DNA from: Polydactylus sextarius | Lineage: Eukaryota; Chordata; Actinopteri; Polynemidae | Direction of reading: 5' to 3' | Assembly (NCBI GenBank): GCA_016801845.1 | Contig: CM028923.1 | Location: 7,326,501-7,390,500, forward strand | DNA: 64,000 nucleotides | Part shown: in pieces, positions 26,126 to 38,659 of the stretch | Position numbering within the stretch: position 1 is the stretch's first letter | Layout: each line of letters starts with the position of its first letter | Translations under genes and position numbers: made by a program | Notes under the pieces: model-generated | Database searches by the model: none | What the model saw: only the letters and a program-made list of their open reading frames with translations | Told to the model about the DNA's origin: nothing

Positions 26126-28096
26126 TCCCTGGAAGCTACAGTAACCTGAAATATTGACTGTAAATGAACAAAACGGAAACACAAATGAAAACGAATAGAA
26201 AATGGGTGAGAAAGTGAGTCCCTATTCATATCCATATAATTATGATTTTGGTGTTGGCCAATTATGTGAACATCATATGGTGGTTTCATAAATATGCTGC
26301 ACTGTCTTCACCTGAATTCGACCCCCACTTTCAATGATCCCTCTTCGTCCTCTCCCGCCGGCACAACAGTGCTGTTAGTCCCTGCATCAGCTGCCGTCTC
26401 CCCAGGAGGACGCTGTCTGGCGCAGCTTGCAGCCGATTCGAACAATCATGCAGTCACACCTCAGGAACAGAAGGGGCCCACTCCCTCTCCTATGAACCCA
26501 TCTCGCCATTCGGAGGAGTCCTTGTGTCACAGCGGGTTACTGCATCTTCACAAGGTTGCACATTTAAATCTGGCCTTGTGTTGCTGGATTTTTCCTCGTT
26601 ACACTGACGTGGCTTATATGAATATTATAATGGGTGATCAGAACCTTTTATTCAATTTGATATTTGTGACAGGTATTACAGTTTCATGTGTCAGACTGAT
26701 TTGCCAGAAAGAGGAGATATAATGATCAAAACTAAACCTGAAAGGCTGTAAATATTTTACCAACTTTACCTACATTATTAGCGAGTCTTGACGTGTTACT
26801 TTGATTTGATTCTGTCTCACTGTTTAATATGATTTTCCAGCTCCTATTCTTCGACTGTCTGCCTGCCTGGCGGGCTCTGATTAGCTGTCCATCAGCGTGT
26901 TTGTTCCATTTTCTTTCTGTCTTTCTGTCTCTGTTGCACTGAAATACTCATCATATTATTTTCAGCTCCTTTTGACTACACTTCTACCTGCAAATTTCGA
27001 TCCCTCTTCCTTTCTTTCCCTCTCATTCTGTCTCTTCATCTGCCCAAACAACTCAGCCAGGCCCCGTATTCTTGATTTGTCCCGCTTTTGTCATTGTGAA
27101 TTTGGTTTCTCTTCCATCACCCCTCTCCCTTCATCTCTCTCTTTCCCTTCTCCCTCTCTTCTCTTACCCCCAGCCAGTATGTGTGTATGCTTGTGTGTGG
27201 AGAGGGAAAGAAAGAGGCGACAATGTGTTCAGCCTTTCAGCCAGTCTGAAGCCAATCAATGGGAGCTTATCAGGATGTGCTCTGCTCTGCTCTGCGGCTG
27301 TCTGCAGCTGAATCCAGAGGCAGATAGGACTGAGCTGGGTCTGTCTGGGCTGGACTCAACAGGGGGTGGAAGAGGGGAGGCTTAATAAGTGTGTGTGTGT
27401 GTATTTGTGTGGTTGGGAGCATTCATGCGAATGTGTATTGCTGGCTGTCAGAGAAGGATAAAGGAAAGAGACTGTTTTTGCTTTTGGGTCAGTCAGGCAG
27501 AGTGTGTGTGTGTTTGTGTGTGTTAAGGGTTTGGTGATGTATAGTATTTTAAGTGAGAATGAGGGAGATGGTGTATATTTATTACAATTTGGTGAATGTT
27601 GTTGCTATATCTGTCAAGCTTTTTGTTAAGGCACAGCATGTAAGCTGTTTACAGATGAAAATGAGTGATTTACTTGCTTTCAAACAGCAGTAAACCAAAG
27701 CAAAGTTCTCATGACAACTGTCATTTTATTCCCTCTCAGTTGAAATAATTACACACTAACAGATTTTATTACCCGATCAAGCCAATGTTAGCTCACTGCC
27801 ATGGACCTGTAACCTGTAGCCTCATAGATGATGTAGTTAGCTGGTTAAATTCTACACAGCCTTGGAAGTCATAATGAGTTGAGATGAGATGAGATGAGCA
27901 TCAGTTTCTCTCACTGTTGTTGTTATGTTTTTTTTATTTTGGAAAGCATCTAGTCAAGCTTGGCCTGCTGTGCCCTGCTACAGTTGGTAAACCATGATTG
28001 GACAGCCAGTGTTTGTGGGAGGCATTTCATACACGGTCATCTGGGTATGTGTATGGCCAAAAAGCGGGATGCACCAATTAAGGATGGAAAGACTGA

Positions 28097-28120
28097 GTGT
28101 GTGTGTGTGTGTGTGTGTGT
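28097..28120. repeat. (GT)12 microsatellite
   Basis: Uninterrupted GT dinucleotides; a complementary (AC)14 tract follows at 28205-28232. Confidence 0.95.
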
Positions 28121-28204
28121 AATTGTTCCACTTAGGCTTTGGGCCAAACAGCTAATTGTAAATCCAAACCATACTAAGTGCATTAGGTTAGGGTTCTTAT
28201 GTGT

Positions 28205-28232
28205 ACACACACACACACACACACACACACAC
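28205..28232. repeat. (AC)14 microsatellite
   Basis: Uninterrupted AC; forms an inverted pair with the (GT)12 tract 85 bp to the left. Confidence 0.95.
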
Positions 28233-29765
28233 TTCCAGTGCCTACATTTGTGTCACACTTCCCTCCTCCCCATAACAAGAGTGGCTGCTTCTCCTACGAC
28301 TTTGCCATCACTATGGTAATCACCACGGCAACAAGTTACCTTAGTGACTTTTTTGTTTTGTTTGTCTCGTCCAATAGCCGCAGCTTCCCGCTGTTAATTT
28401 CCAAGAGCAGATTGAGGCAGATTGCTTGAGGCAATTATAAACGTTAGCAATAAGGGAGACTGTTCCTTGCACGCACTTTTGATTTACCACTTTAATAAAT
28501 TTTATTAAAAGTCAAAGTAATCACTTCAGAAAATTCATCTCCTGATGAAAATCAGATATTCGGCCGAGTGGCGGCTGCCTCGGCGTGCTGACAACCAGAG
28601 GAGACTAATTGGGGTTTCAATTAGGGCTCTGCCACACCAGACGGCTCCTCCTCTTCCTCTAATTAAAATGTCCAACTGGGTAATTATTGGAGGAGATAGA
28701 CGGTTTGAGACAGAGAGTCGGAAGAGGAAGAAGACGCCTATGAAGGGATGGAAGCAGGGAATTCAGAGAGGTAGATAAATGAATGAAGGTAGAGGCAGAA
28801 AAAATGAGAAGGTGATTGAAGGATGAAGGGAAAGATGGTTGCAAAGGATATAAGGAACAGAGGTGTGGCTGAATGTGGATGAAATGACGAGTGGGAAGGA
28901 GGATGTGACCAACGACCATTATAGACAAAAAGGAGGCTGATGATGGGAGGGGAGGAAGGGGGAGGTAGAGGAGGAGGGTGTGAAAAAGGGAGGGGTGCAA
29001 TTTGTTTGGATCTTAAAGGAAGGGCGATGGGGGTCGAAAAGGACACGGGGGAGAAAGATCACTAGACTCTAATGATCAGTGTGGAGGCTTCACTCAGTGT
29101 GTGTGTGCGTGTGTGTGTGTGTTGCCATGGCAATAAGTGCCATCATTTGAGAGGGTCCATCAAGTAGTCAGCAGCAGGTGTCTGTCAATGACCCTCCTAA
29201 CGTACAAATATCTATCAATCAATTCCTAATCCATCGCACGGTAGAGCAACAGAGGTGAAAGAAAAAAAGATAAGTATTGTAAAGACACTCTTGGCTCCAG
29301 TTATATATAGTATAGGAGCACAGTAAGAATCCATTGGGGTGTGTGTGTGTGCATATATGTATATGTGTGTCTGTCTTTAAGAAAGACAACATCACACACT
29401 CTATTTCCCCCTCCCACTTCAGGCAGGAACAGCAGAGCCAGTAGTAGTTATGATTTTATGTTTATGAGTGACTGGGTTTTCATTTATCAACTCCTCAACA
29501 AATCAAATGAAACTAATTGAATCAATAAGAGCCATTTGGGGAAAGTAAGAAAGTCTGTTTCATTGATAGTTTTTGGAAACCTGTAGGTGATACTGAAGCT
29601 ATTAATAAACATATTGAAAGGTTTTATTTATTTATTTGGATTTAACTTTTATCATTAAAACTGTTGTCATGTGATTTGTGTGAGACAGAATAGGCTAACA
29701 TAAGTCTTCCCTATGGCTGCACAGTGGTTGGTGCAGATTATCCTGCTGTGTGAACAGACTCAACA

Positions 29766-30018
29766 CTGCTGACTCTGCCTCCTTGAACTGAAAACATTTT
29801 TTTTTTCAGGTTTGATGCTCGCTTATGCACCAAATCTGGTCACCATTATGCTACACCAGATGCTATCGACAGTGAGTGAAATGTTGCACACTTGCACCAT
29901 TTGAATGCAGCATCCATATCACCTGCTCTGCTGCTGACTCTGCCTCCTGGAACTGAAAACATTTTTTTTTTCAGGTTTGATGCTCGCTCGTGCATCAAAT
30001 CTGGTCACCATTATGCAG
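29766..30018. repeat. Tandem repeat, 165-bp period, about 1.5 copies
   Basis: CTGCTGACTCTGCCTCC starts at 29766 and again at 29931. The following AACTGAAAACA, ten T's and CAGGTTTGATGCTCGCT are the same in both. The second unit diverges after about 86 bp. A third, isolated partial match lies at 31623-31695. Confidence 0.85.
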
Positions 30019-31622
30019 CCGAGGGAACTAAAGACGGTGCCTTCTCGCAACCAAAAATAATATCAGACTGGTTACTGACTGTGTATCAGTTATCTGTGTG
30101 ACAAAAATACCAGACACAAGTATTTGCTGCCAGTATGAAACATAGTAGACTTGATTTTCTTTGGGGCTCACTGAACATAAGATCACATCTGCAGTTTGTT
30201 ACTCTTTCACTTCAGTTGTAACAAAGAAACCAGTTCGACTGCCGTAAGAGTATTTTTTTATCGAGCACATCGTGTTATTTTGGTGATTTACTCTGAACTG
30301 CCCCCATCAGACAAAACCAACGCAGGCTTGTTATTTAACACAACAGATAAAACAAATGAGAAAGAACTTCTCTTTTTTTTTGCACCCTTACAGTGTATAT
30401 TACAGGAAGAATAGTTCTTTTCTCTTACATCCAATTCAAAATTACTTCTGCTTAAATCATTCTGTCTCCATGTTAGCGTACAACATATCGAACTCTCAAG
30501 ACAGGCTTGAAATAGCATTGAGCACACAAGCACAATATGAAGCCAACATCCAGCTGTGTGTACTAGCAGCTAGTGTGTAGACTACAAGTGCAATTAAACA
30601 TTCTACAAGTTTTATAAGCCCTCGCAGACTCATAAACTGTCATATATTGCTTTCACAGCAGTCCTTAAATTCCTCAGGTACATTGAATTTAATTCATTTA
30701 AGGGCTCAGTGCAGCAAAGGTGCAAGAACTCTGCAGCATATACAGCGCACCACCACTTTGTACACATAGCATATTCGCTCCAGTAAACAGCAACAGCTAT
30801 TGTTGATGGGCTCCACATTAAAGCATCTCTCCTAATAAACAAACATTGTTTCATTAAATCTAACTCAAAAAACTGAAGTATGATTCTTCACCAGCTGTAG
30901 TCAAAACAATAGAAATTATGTTTCCTCTAAATCAATAATGCTCTGTTGATTTAGAAAAGGAGAATGCTATGCATACATGTCTTCAGGGATGATGAAGCAT
31001 CTTTGTGTCTGAGCAATAAGGCGAGTCTTCGGTTTGCAACACAATGATTGCACAGGCTGAGCATAATTTCAAGCTTCCCGTAGATTCCAGCTGCAGCTCT
31101 GTTTATGACTGAACTGCAGTGCCTTAAACAATCAATACAACAGTTTGTCAAAGTGTGAAGTTTTACAGTATATTAAAGCTAAAAGGGTAAGATGACTGTG
31201 GTGAGTCAAGTAATTACCTCTCAGAGATGAGGGTGTGTGGTCTGACGGCGTTTGTAATTGTGACTCTTGGGACTCTGTGCTTGTGTGCGTGTGGGTGTGT
31301 GAACGATGCTTTGTAATCTCAGTGTGCTTTCATGCATGTGTGTGTGTCCTCCTTTGCCAGCTATGTAGTTGGAGGCACAGCGGATGCTGCAGAGAGAAAC
31401 CAAACATCAGTGTGTCAGAAAACAGCTGGGTGGGACAGACATTAATGCTGATCCCCAGACAGTGAGAAGAAGACTTAGTCAGCAATGATAAATCTGTCTG
31501 TATATCAGATGTTGGGGGGGCTGTGAGACAGTTTTCTTTTGATCTCCAAGTGCTCAGCTTTTTCTTCTACACAAGCGAGTTTTGCCTCGGTATGGATAAT
31601 GCCGGTGTTTAATATGTTAATC

Positions 31623-31695
31623 GACACCAGAAGCTATCGACTGTGAGTGAAAGGTTGCATATGACTTGCCATGTGAATGCAGCATCTACGTCATC
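31623..31695. repeat. Dispersed partial copy of the 165-bp repeat
   Basis: ACACCAGAAGCTATCGACTG, then TGAGTGAAAGGTTGCA and TGAATGCAGCATC, parallel 29851-29925 of the first repeat unit (ACACCAGATGCTATCGACAG, TGAGTGAAATGTTGCA, TGAATGCAGCATC). So the family is not purely tandem. Confidence 0.7.
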
Positions 31696-31699
31696 CACT

Positions 31700-33830
31700 C
31701 TATATGATCCTCATATAGTGTGCATTTAATTTATCTGTAAACATGGTAAATACATTCACTGATTTCCCCAGAGAATTTCTTCTACTGGTGAGGCAGAAAA
31801 AAAGTTGTGTGACAGCACTGGAAAGCAGCATCTGCTTCCTGTTAATGTGACTGTTGGTGTGTTGTAGTTGAATGTTGCCAGGAACATTCACCGTGCTACA
31901 CAAACTGTTTGGAGCTTTTTTTTTTTCTTCTATAAAGTAACACGATCGGGTTGAGGTGTCTCTTTAAAAACACGTAGCAGTAAATTTTCTTCTTCTCTGC
32001 TGACATTGTTCTACCAGCTGATTACAGTAATCACTTTTATGGCCGAGACAAAGTGGTCACTGGCTCATATATAATTAGATTATCAAACAGTGGCAGGTGG
32101 TGCTCTGTCGACTTCATCAGGTGGAGTTGTGCTGCCAGAAGGGCCTGTTTCACAGCATTGCAAGTTGTCATAACAGGAAAAGCACAGGTGTAAGTAAACC
32201 ACGTTCATGCGAACAATATGTTGGGGAAAAAGTCACGACAAAAACTTTTGTTTCACGTTTCCTGCAGAACAAAACTTTACTGCCACTTCTAATAGGCTTT
32301 TTTTAAGAGAAACATCAGGCATAACCTAGAGAGTCTCTGACATCAAACCTGAGGATACTGAATCGAATCTCTCCTCTAATCTTTTAATCTGAAATAGGAC
32401 AGTCTAATTGGAGCTAAACCCAGACAAAGCTCCCATAGTGTCTCCCCTCTGAGCTAAACAAGGATAATCTGGAGAAGGACCGAACATTTCAAGGTAGTTT
32501 ATTTCAGTCTGTCTCGCACAAAATTGCCTCTGCACTCGACAGAATTTAAGTGTACAGTCAAATTAAAATTCTTGTTTTTTTAGAATCAGAATAAAAAGGG
32601 AGAGTGGTTGCCATTTTTTTTAAAGCAGAAATAATTACTTAATCCTCATTTCTGTGAGTGAAAATCCTTTAAAACAACAAATACTATAAACACATTGGCA
32701 CATCCCTTTTTAGTTTATCCATTTAAATATTTTTTACTTACTCGCTGCATAATCAGCAGCTCATTTGCATTTTCTCCTCATTTCTCTCCTCACCTTCTGT
32801 GTCTGGAAGAACTTTCTGTGCTTATTACAAGAACACTTTATTTGACAAGAACTACTGTGAACATTGTGTTCTTGTAATTCTGAAAGATAGAAAATCTTTA
32901 TAAATCTGGATGTAAAACCACAAACAATAACGAAGCCTTAAAATATTTTTATGGAGTGGGAGTCGCTTTTGTCCTCAAATGATATTTTAGAATAATTTGT
33001 CTTGATTCGTCTGAATTGTTTTGTCATCCAGCAGATATTTAGTTGGATAAATCTCATTTTAGACCGAGTTGCTCCTCTTTGAAACTCCATCATAAGAATC
33101 CATCAAATCTTGGCTGAGTAGAATTTCAAATGTGCGATAGTGTCTGTGCTGTGAGCCAGGCCATTATAGCCTGCTGAAGGGTTGCATATTTAACTGGCTT
33201 ACTGCTTCTTCTACCATTTGCTGCCAGAATTTAAATGTGGTTTTGTGCTTTGCTGGAGGACGGAAACACATTTCACCACCTTTAAGTGACGAAGGCAAAT
33301 GATTGTTCTGTAAATAATGCATACCAGGAAAATGTTATTGTTTTTTGTTTGAAAGTTTGCAGCCAAATATTTCTAAAGTGCATTCATCGCTTTAAGAAAG
33401 TAAGGTTTAAAAGAAGAAAAGAAAAAAAAAAGAAAGTTTGAAAGATCTAAAGAAAAACATGACTAACCTGACTATCTTCAGGCGAATTGTGTTCTCAGCA
33501 TAACTTTGTTTATAAATGTCAGTGTGGATCACCAGTCAAGATGAACAAATATGTCAGCAGTTTATCAAATATAAGATGCAAGTATTTCATTTGACTGTGA
33601 CTCATCCAGCATTCAACCACATGTCATTTCTGTCGTGGGCGTCCGTGAAGTGCTGACCTGCAGGTCAGAGTCGACCCTGGAGGAGCAGAGAAGTGAAAAG
33701 ACCTTTGAAGTGAAATGGATTCCCATCAGCCACAGAGCTTTAACAAAGTAGCAGCTCAAAGCTTTGAGATGGAAAGAGATGGCAGGTAAAGAAGGACCAG
33801 TTCTCACTGCACTTAAAGCTGATAGGTGGT

Positions 33831-33870
<40 letters not shown>

Positions 33871-34587
33871 CTTTTGGGTTTGGGATGAAGGTCCTTTGCT
33901 TCGCTGCACACATATATACACACACACGCACACACAGATGCATCCACATACATGGGAATATTGATGTGAAGATCCTTCATTGAGCACGTCTCAAGCTCAG
34001 TCAAGCATTCAGTTCTCCCAGTGACCTAGAAATGAATGACAAGCCAAACAAAAGCTAAATAGGCCCAGTCTTCTCTCTGAGGTTCATAAGTTCTGTCGTC
34101 AAACAGTCGACCAGTGTCTGTAAGAAACAGGTCTTCTAGTTTCAGAAAAATACTGAACAGTATTCTATTCTCTGACAGTTTTTTGAAGATTTAAAAAGGC
34201 ATCAAAGGTCACAGAACCCAGTGAAGACATTAAGTCAAATAGAAAATATGATGCTTCAATGTTTGAATCTTAAAGGTTTGTTTAGGCTGAAGAAGCCGAT
34301 GTCAAAGTATGTTGGAAGTCTTTTGCCTGACTCTGCTCCAGCCAACAAATTTATGCTTTTAACCTCTTTCTAACCCTGACCTGTCTTGCTGTGTTCTGGG
34401 TTATATTATTATATTTATTTTAGATGGCGCTTTGTTCTAAATGACCTTCAATGCATATACGCTGATGAAGGCCATCGGGCATAATAGATACGTGATATAA
34501 ATTTGAAATAAGCAAGCAGCAAGATATTTTACACTCGTGCTGTGAAGGATCTGACACATGTTTAGAAACATAGGGCCCCAACTCATC
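31700..34587. other. Intergenic, no gene seen
   Basis: Contains (GT)~17 at 33833-33867. The segment 33130-33340 is non-repetitive and could be conserved, but nothing identifies it. Confidence 0.5.
33833..33867. repeat. (GT)~17 microsatellite
   Basis: Uninterrupted GT dinucleotides. Confidence 0.95.
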
Positions 34588-35185
34588 AGATTTGAAGATG
34601 ACACAGTGGTGATGGGTCGGATCACCAACAATGATGAGTAAAGAGGAGGGGGACCTGTCATTTCAGTTCAAAGCCAGCAACCGTTAAATTAAAGTCAGCA
34701 AAACTGAAGAGCTGGTTGTGGATTTTGGGAGCAGCAGAGAAACAGGAGTCTGTCATGGTCTGTGCACACAGACATCTGGGTGAACAAGGTGAGGGAAATG
34801 CACATAAAGTTTTAGAAATTCAGAGTCTCCGCAGGAGTCTTAAGACCTCTTTTCTGGAGCCGTGGGACGCAGCCTAAGACGCAGTATCACCAACTTGTAT
34901 AGGAAATGCTCCGCTCAGGATCATAGAGCCCTGCAAAGATTGGTGCGCTCGGCCGAGCATATACTTCCCCCCTAGGCTGGACTTATACACCAGAAGGTGC
35001 AGAACCAGATCCAGCCGCATTATGAAGGCTCCTTGCGGCTCCAGCAGTAGAGTATCCAGCTTCTCTGCACGACAGAACGACTTAGAGAAAGCCTCTTTCC
35101 CCAGGACAGTGAGTTAGGGTAGTGAGCTCTGCCCTCTGACATCTATACACCCTCAGCCTAATCTGACACATGGCCTATACGCTGC
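34588..35185 (+). mobile_element. LINE reverse-transcriptase relic (catalytic and C-terminal part)
   Basis: At 34588-34641 the + strand encodes RFEDDTVVMGRITNNDE, a decayed form of the (F/Y)ADD catalytic motif and its usual continuation in LINE reverse transcriptases. Downstream, in shifted frames, come KTEELVVDFG (about 34700-34730) and thumb-region matches (CSAQDHRALQRLVRSAEH near 34900-34960, ESLFPQ near 35090). Multiple stops and deletions make it non-functional. Confidence 0.75.
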
Positions 35186-35189
35186 CTTG

Positions 35190-36514
35190 CACGTTGTGTT
35201 TTTACTTTTATAAAATGTTCTGGTCTTATGATTATAATATCTGAAAAATGTCATGTAGCTTAAGAAAGATTTTCCTCTGGTGCTTCCATTGAAAAGACCA
35301 TGACCTGGTACAGTAGTAATGAATTGAACACAACTTGGTGCGTCTGAAAAGCTTGAGATTATTCTTAATTTGTATGAGATGTGGTATTATAGTGTTCAAT
35401 GGTATCCATAGAAACAAGGGTAATCAGGTGCCTTGTAAAGTAGGTGGCTTAACACACAATAGCTTGATGATTATGACACATCTGTAGTATTTTATATTAA
35501 TGACTTTATCACAGTTTCTTTTTATCAACAGGGCACATTCATTGTTACAGCAGCTGAGAGAAAAAGGCTTTAATTGAATGAGGCTGCATTTAAAATTTTC
35601 AAAAAAAGACACATAATTATTTTAAATTTGAAACACGTTTCAATAGCTAGATAACTGTAAGTCCTTGTAAAATCTACACAGCAACAGCATTACATGAGCC
35701 TCAGTATTTTTAGCTGGTAAATGACCACAACAACTACAGTAAAGAAAAGTGTGATGCTGCTCTTGAGGTGTGTTTTTCAGCTCAGGTTCAGATTGAAGGG
35801 ACAGGAAGATTGTCGATTGTCGAAGATTGAAGATAGCAGAACAGAGGAGAGAATTAAAAGCCAGTGTATGCTGAGCGACACAGCGTGCCCTCACTCTAAC
35901 CCGCGTTAACGTACATCCAACTGACATGTCGCTTCACACAGACTGGAAATGGGCACGCGATGAGGTTTGCGACCCACTGAGTCACATCTTGACTGGTCTT
36001 ATACATAAACATGACCAGTAGCAGTTGTTTTTGGTGCATGTGGTCGTCGGTGTAAGGGCATTGCTGCACCGCACACTGCACACTAAAGGCTGATGGATTT
36101 CAAGGTGTCTCAGATGTTTGTTTTGCATTAAATATATTCTAGACAGAGAATTTATCTGCGTGTGTGAAAATGGATGTTTTCACCTTGGAATATGAAGTAT
36201 TGTGCCTCTCAGGGAGTTGTAATTATACAGCATATCAATGGGAAATGTAGTGTTTAATAGATCTGACACCTCTGTGTAAATAAAACTGTTGAATGTTTCT
36301 AGTTGTTGTTAACACAACGACCAAAGTGCATCTTCCTTATTAATGTTCCATCTGTCATCTGGCTGCATAACAATGTAATGTTTATTCATACAAAAACAGT
36401 TATTAAAATGATCATAGACATCTAAACATATCAACATTTGTATCAGTAATAGGAGGAGTCAGGGGATTACTAAAGTTATTACATCTTTGTGAGAATAATA
36501 TGTGAGTTGTTTCA
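35190..36514. other. Intergenic, no gene seen
   Basis: AT-rich non-coding sequence with no recognised repeat or exon. Confidence 0.5.
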
Positions 36515-36676
36515 TGGTAACCACTGGTAGGTGATAATCCATCCAGTAGTTGTAGAGACTTGACTAAAGTGATGGATCAACCAACAGAGCAAATGATGGA
36601 TCGGCAAAAAGAACAACTTCCCAACATAAGCAACAGCAGAGCCACGGAGCTGGCATTGCCAAAAAAAAAAAAAAAA
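36515..36676 (+). mobile_element. Probable retroelement fragment ending in poly(A)
   Basis: AATCCATCCAGTAGTTGTAG followed by GACTTGACTAAAGTGATGGA resembles a dispersed fish repeat (typically ...ATCCAATAGTTGTTGAGATATTTCAGTCT...AAAGTGGTGGA...). The copy ends in a 16-base A run at 36660-36675. Degenerate; family not assigned. Confidence 0.4.
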
Positions 36677-36694
36677 CTGACTGTGGGTACAAAT

Positions 36695-37030
36695 AGCAGC
36701 AAAAATCTCTTCTCTCTGGATGTCTGGGGCTGTCTTCAGGTACAACGTGTAGAGTTTAGATATCTGGAGGGAGCTCAGTGTAGGTTCACTGGTCTTTTGG
36801 CTTTGAAAAAGATCCTCTTTGAGGAGGATTGGTTATCTGATCAGGATACCTCTGGACTCCAGCCAGGGCAGAATCAGAGCATGCTGCAAGAATTATACAG
36901 TATATTCCATCTGGTCTGGGAACACCTTGCGATCCCTCAGGAAAACGTTCAACATGTGACTTAGAGAAAGGAAAAATTAGGTGGACATCTGGGCTACCTT
37001 GCTAGGTTTGACTTTGGACAGCTGAAAGCT
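36695..37030 (+). mobile_element. LINE 3'-terminal fragment (degenerate)
   Basis: Includes GGAGGGAGCTCAGTGTAGG, GGTTATCTGATCAGGATACC and GTCTGGGAACACCTTGCGAT followed by CCTCAGGAAAACGTTC. This is the recognisable order of a widespread fish retroelement 3' region, whose translation is of the type HLVRMPP...WERLGIPQEEL. The 134-codon frame over 36560-36964 is a fortuitous read through this and the preceding repeat. Confidence 0.65.
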
Positions 37031-37894
37031 TTGTTCATGTTATTTCTATCTTATTTCTGTGTGATACCTTCATTTTCTTACATCCCGGTGGTACAATCAC
37101 AATCAATAGTGTCATTTTCACCCACCATATGCTCTGTTTTTATTTTTCATAGCAATTTTCTTTGGTCTATTTGGCAAAATTGTATGGATGAAACTTGTGA
37201 TGAACCAAGTCATCCAGCTGTTGTTCTCTGTTGCATTTAAACAAGACTGGGAACTAATAAAGATTCTATCAGAAACACAATGTAAAGTCGGCAGCTACAC
37301 ACAATTCAGCATCTCATCTCTGACTAAATCCCACTCTACCTCCACTCAAAAAGTGAAATATTTATCTTGTCTTTTCCACAACACTGAACAGTAGTTGACT
37401 TGTGTTGTTAAATTATGTATTTATTCAACACAAGCGGATGCATTTGAATGATTTTTTTTTTTTTCTTCTTCTGACCAGCCGGATCAAACTGCCGCCATTA
37501 AAATGTATGAGAGAGCAGGGTAGTTTTCAGACAAGATGAGAAATGAATGGATGGAGAAGCAGGAGGCAGAAAGGTATAGAAAGAGAAAGAGGATGAGGAG
37601 TAATAGAGAAGGTGGGATATTATTGAGCAGCTCCCAAAAGGCAATCACAATATATCTTAGCAATATAACACAATCTTCACAATGAAGGCCTCACTTAGTA
37701 AATACTGAAATGTAATATTGGTTTAAAGCAGTGTGTGTGGCTGCTGCTGCTCCACTCTATCTCACTCTTCCCATATGTTTGTATTTGCATGGATGCAAAC
37801 CTAGAAGTGCTGCAACTGTACTTTAACAAAAACTCCATTACTGACTTTTAAAATGACTCAAACCTTTTTCTAAATATGATTGGACGTTTTCATG
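37031..37894. other. Intergenic, no gene seen
   Basis: No gene or repeat family recognised, apart from a T run near 37451-37464. Confidence 0.5.
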
Positions 37895-38085
37895 GTGTTT
37901 AAAATGCAGCTGTCAGACTAAAATCTCAAAGGATCTGAGAATATCTCTCTGATTTTATCCTCTCTTCACTGGCTGCCTGTGTATTTTAGATTTGATTAGA
38001 ATTTTTGCTCTTGACTCTCAAGGCCTTGCACAGTTTGGAGCTGAGCTCAATCAGTACCGAGTATCTAGCTTAGGATGTTCTGACT
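37895..38085 (+). mobile_element. L2/Rex-like LINE fragment
   Basis: Positions 37961-37981 encode SLHWLPV, the conserved reverse-transcriptase C-terminal motif of L2/Rex-type LINEs. Upstream AAAATGCAGCTGTCAGACTA corresponds to the usual QNAAARL region, and downstream there is a decayed KALNGLAP-like region (AAGGCCTTGCACAGTTTGGA). In-frame stops follow, so this is a relic. Confidence 0.65.
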
Positions 38086-38246
38086 GTTCTGTTCTTAACT
38101 ATTCCCTGGTCGAGGCTGAAGACCAAGTGTGACATTGGCTTTTGCTTTTTAGATTTTTGAATCAGTTGAAAATATAAGCCTACTTATACGTTTAGGGTCA
38201 TGCAAAATCAAAAAGTGTGTATTTCCTTGTTTCAAGAAGAACTGGA

Positions 38247-38658
38247 TACCGTAGTTTTCAGACTATAAGGCCCACTTAAAATTCTTTAATTTTCTCAAAA
38301 ATCAACAGTGTGCCGTATAACTCGGTGCACCTTATGAATTAATTCTGGTTGTGCTTACTGACCTTGAACCGATTTTATGTGGTACACAGCGCTCAAAAAT
38401 CTGTCAAAATGTTTTAGTACAACTTTGGTAAGCAACGAAGCCTCACTGCTTGATGGATTGTCGGAGCATTGCGGCTACCGTAGTCAGGAGCCTCGCGGAG
38501 TAATTCGTACTGTGCTTCAACATAATATTACGGTGTGTGTATAAGGACTTATCTGATTGTTTTGTTTCGCTTAATGCACCTTATAATCCGTTGCCTCTTA
38601 TGTATGAAAATAGACCCTTTCATTGATTATTGCGCTTTATAGTCCGAAAAATATGGTA
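38247..38658. mobile_element. Pogo/Tigger-like MITE, about 412 bp
   Basis: The ends are inverted repeats: TACCGTAGTTTTCAGACTAT at the left, and TACCATATTTTTCGGACTAT when the right end is read in reverse complement, both followed by AAGGC/AAGCGCA. TA at both outer edges fits the TA target duplication of Tc1/mariner-superfamily elements. The internal sequence (CTCAAAAATCAACAGTG, CGGTGTGTGTATAAGGAC) matches a common vertebrate element whose autonomous form I recall as Tigger/pogo-like. This copy lacks the transposase. Confidence 0.75.
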
Positions 38659-38659
38659 G

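Larger units (their letters stand above)
25090..29765. other. Intergenic; microsatellites, one GC-rich segment and one candidate conserved element
   Basis: Microsatellites at 26078-26122, 28097-28120, 28205-28232 and 29097-29122. The frame 26294-26722 (+) begins in a GC-rich Ser/Pro-coding stretch but resembles nothing known. The region 28530-28700 has a TAAT-rich pattern (see findings). No gene supported. Confidence 0.5.

Noticed and set aside
36560..36964. 134-codon + strand frame
   Set aside because: It runs across a poly(A)-ended repeat and a degenerate LINE 3' end, so it is not a gene.
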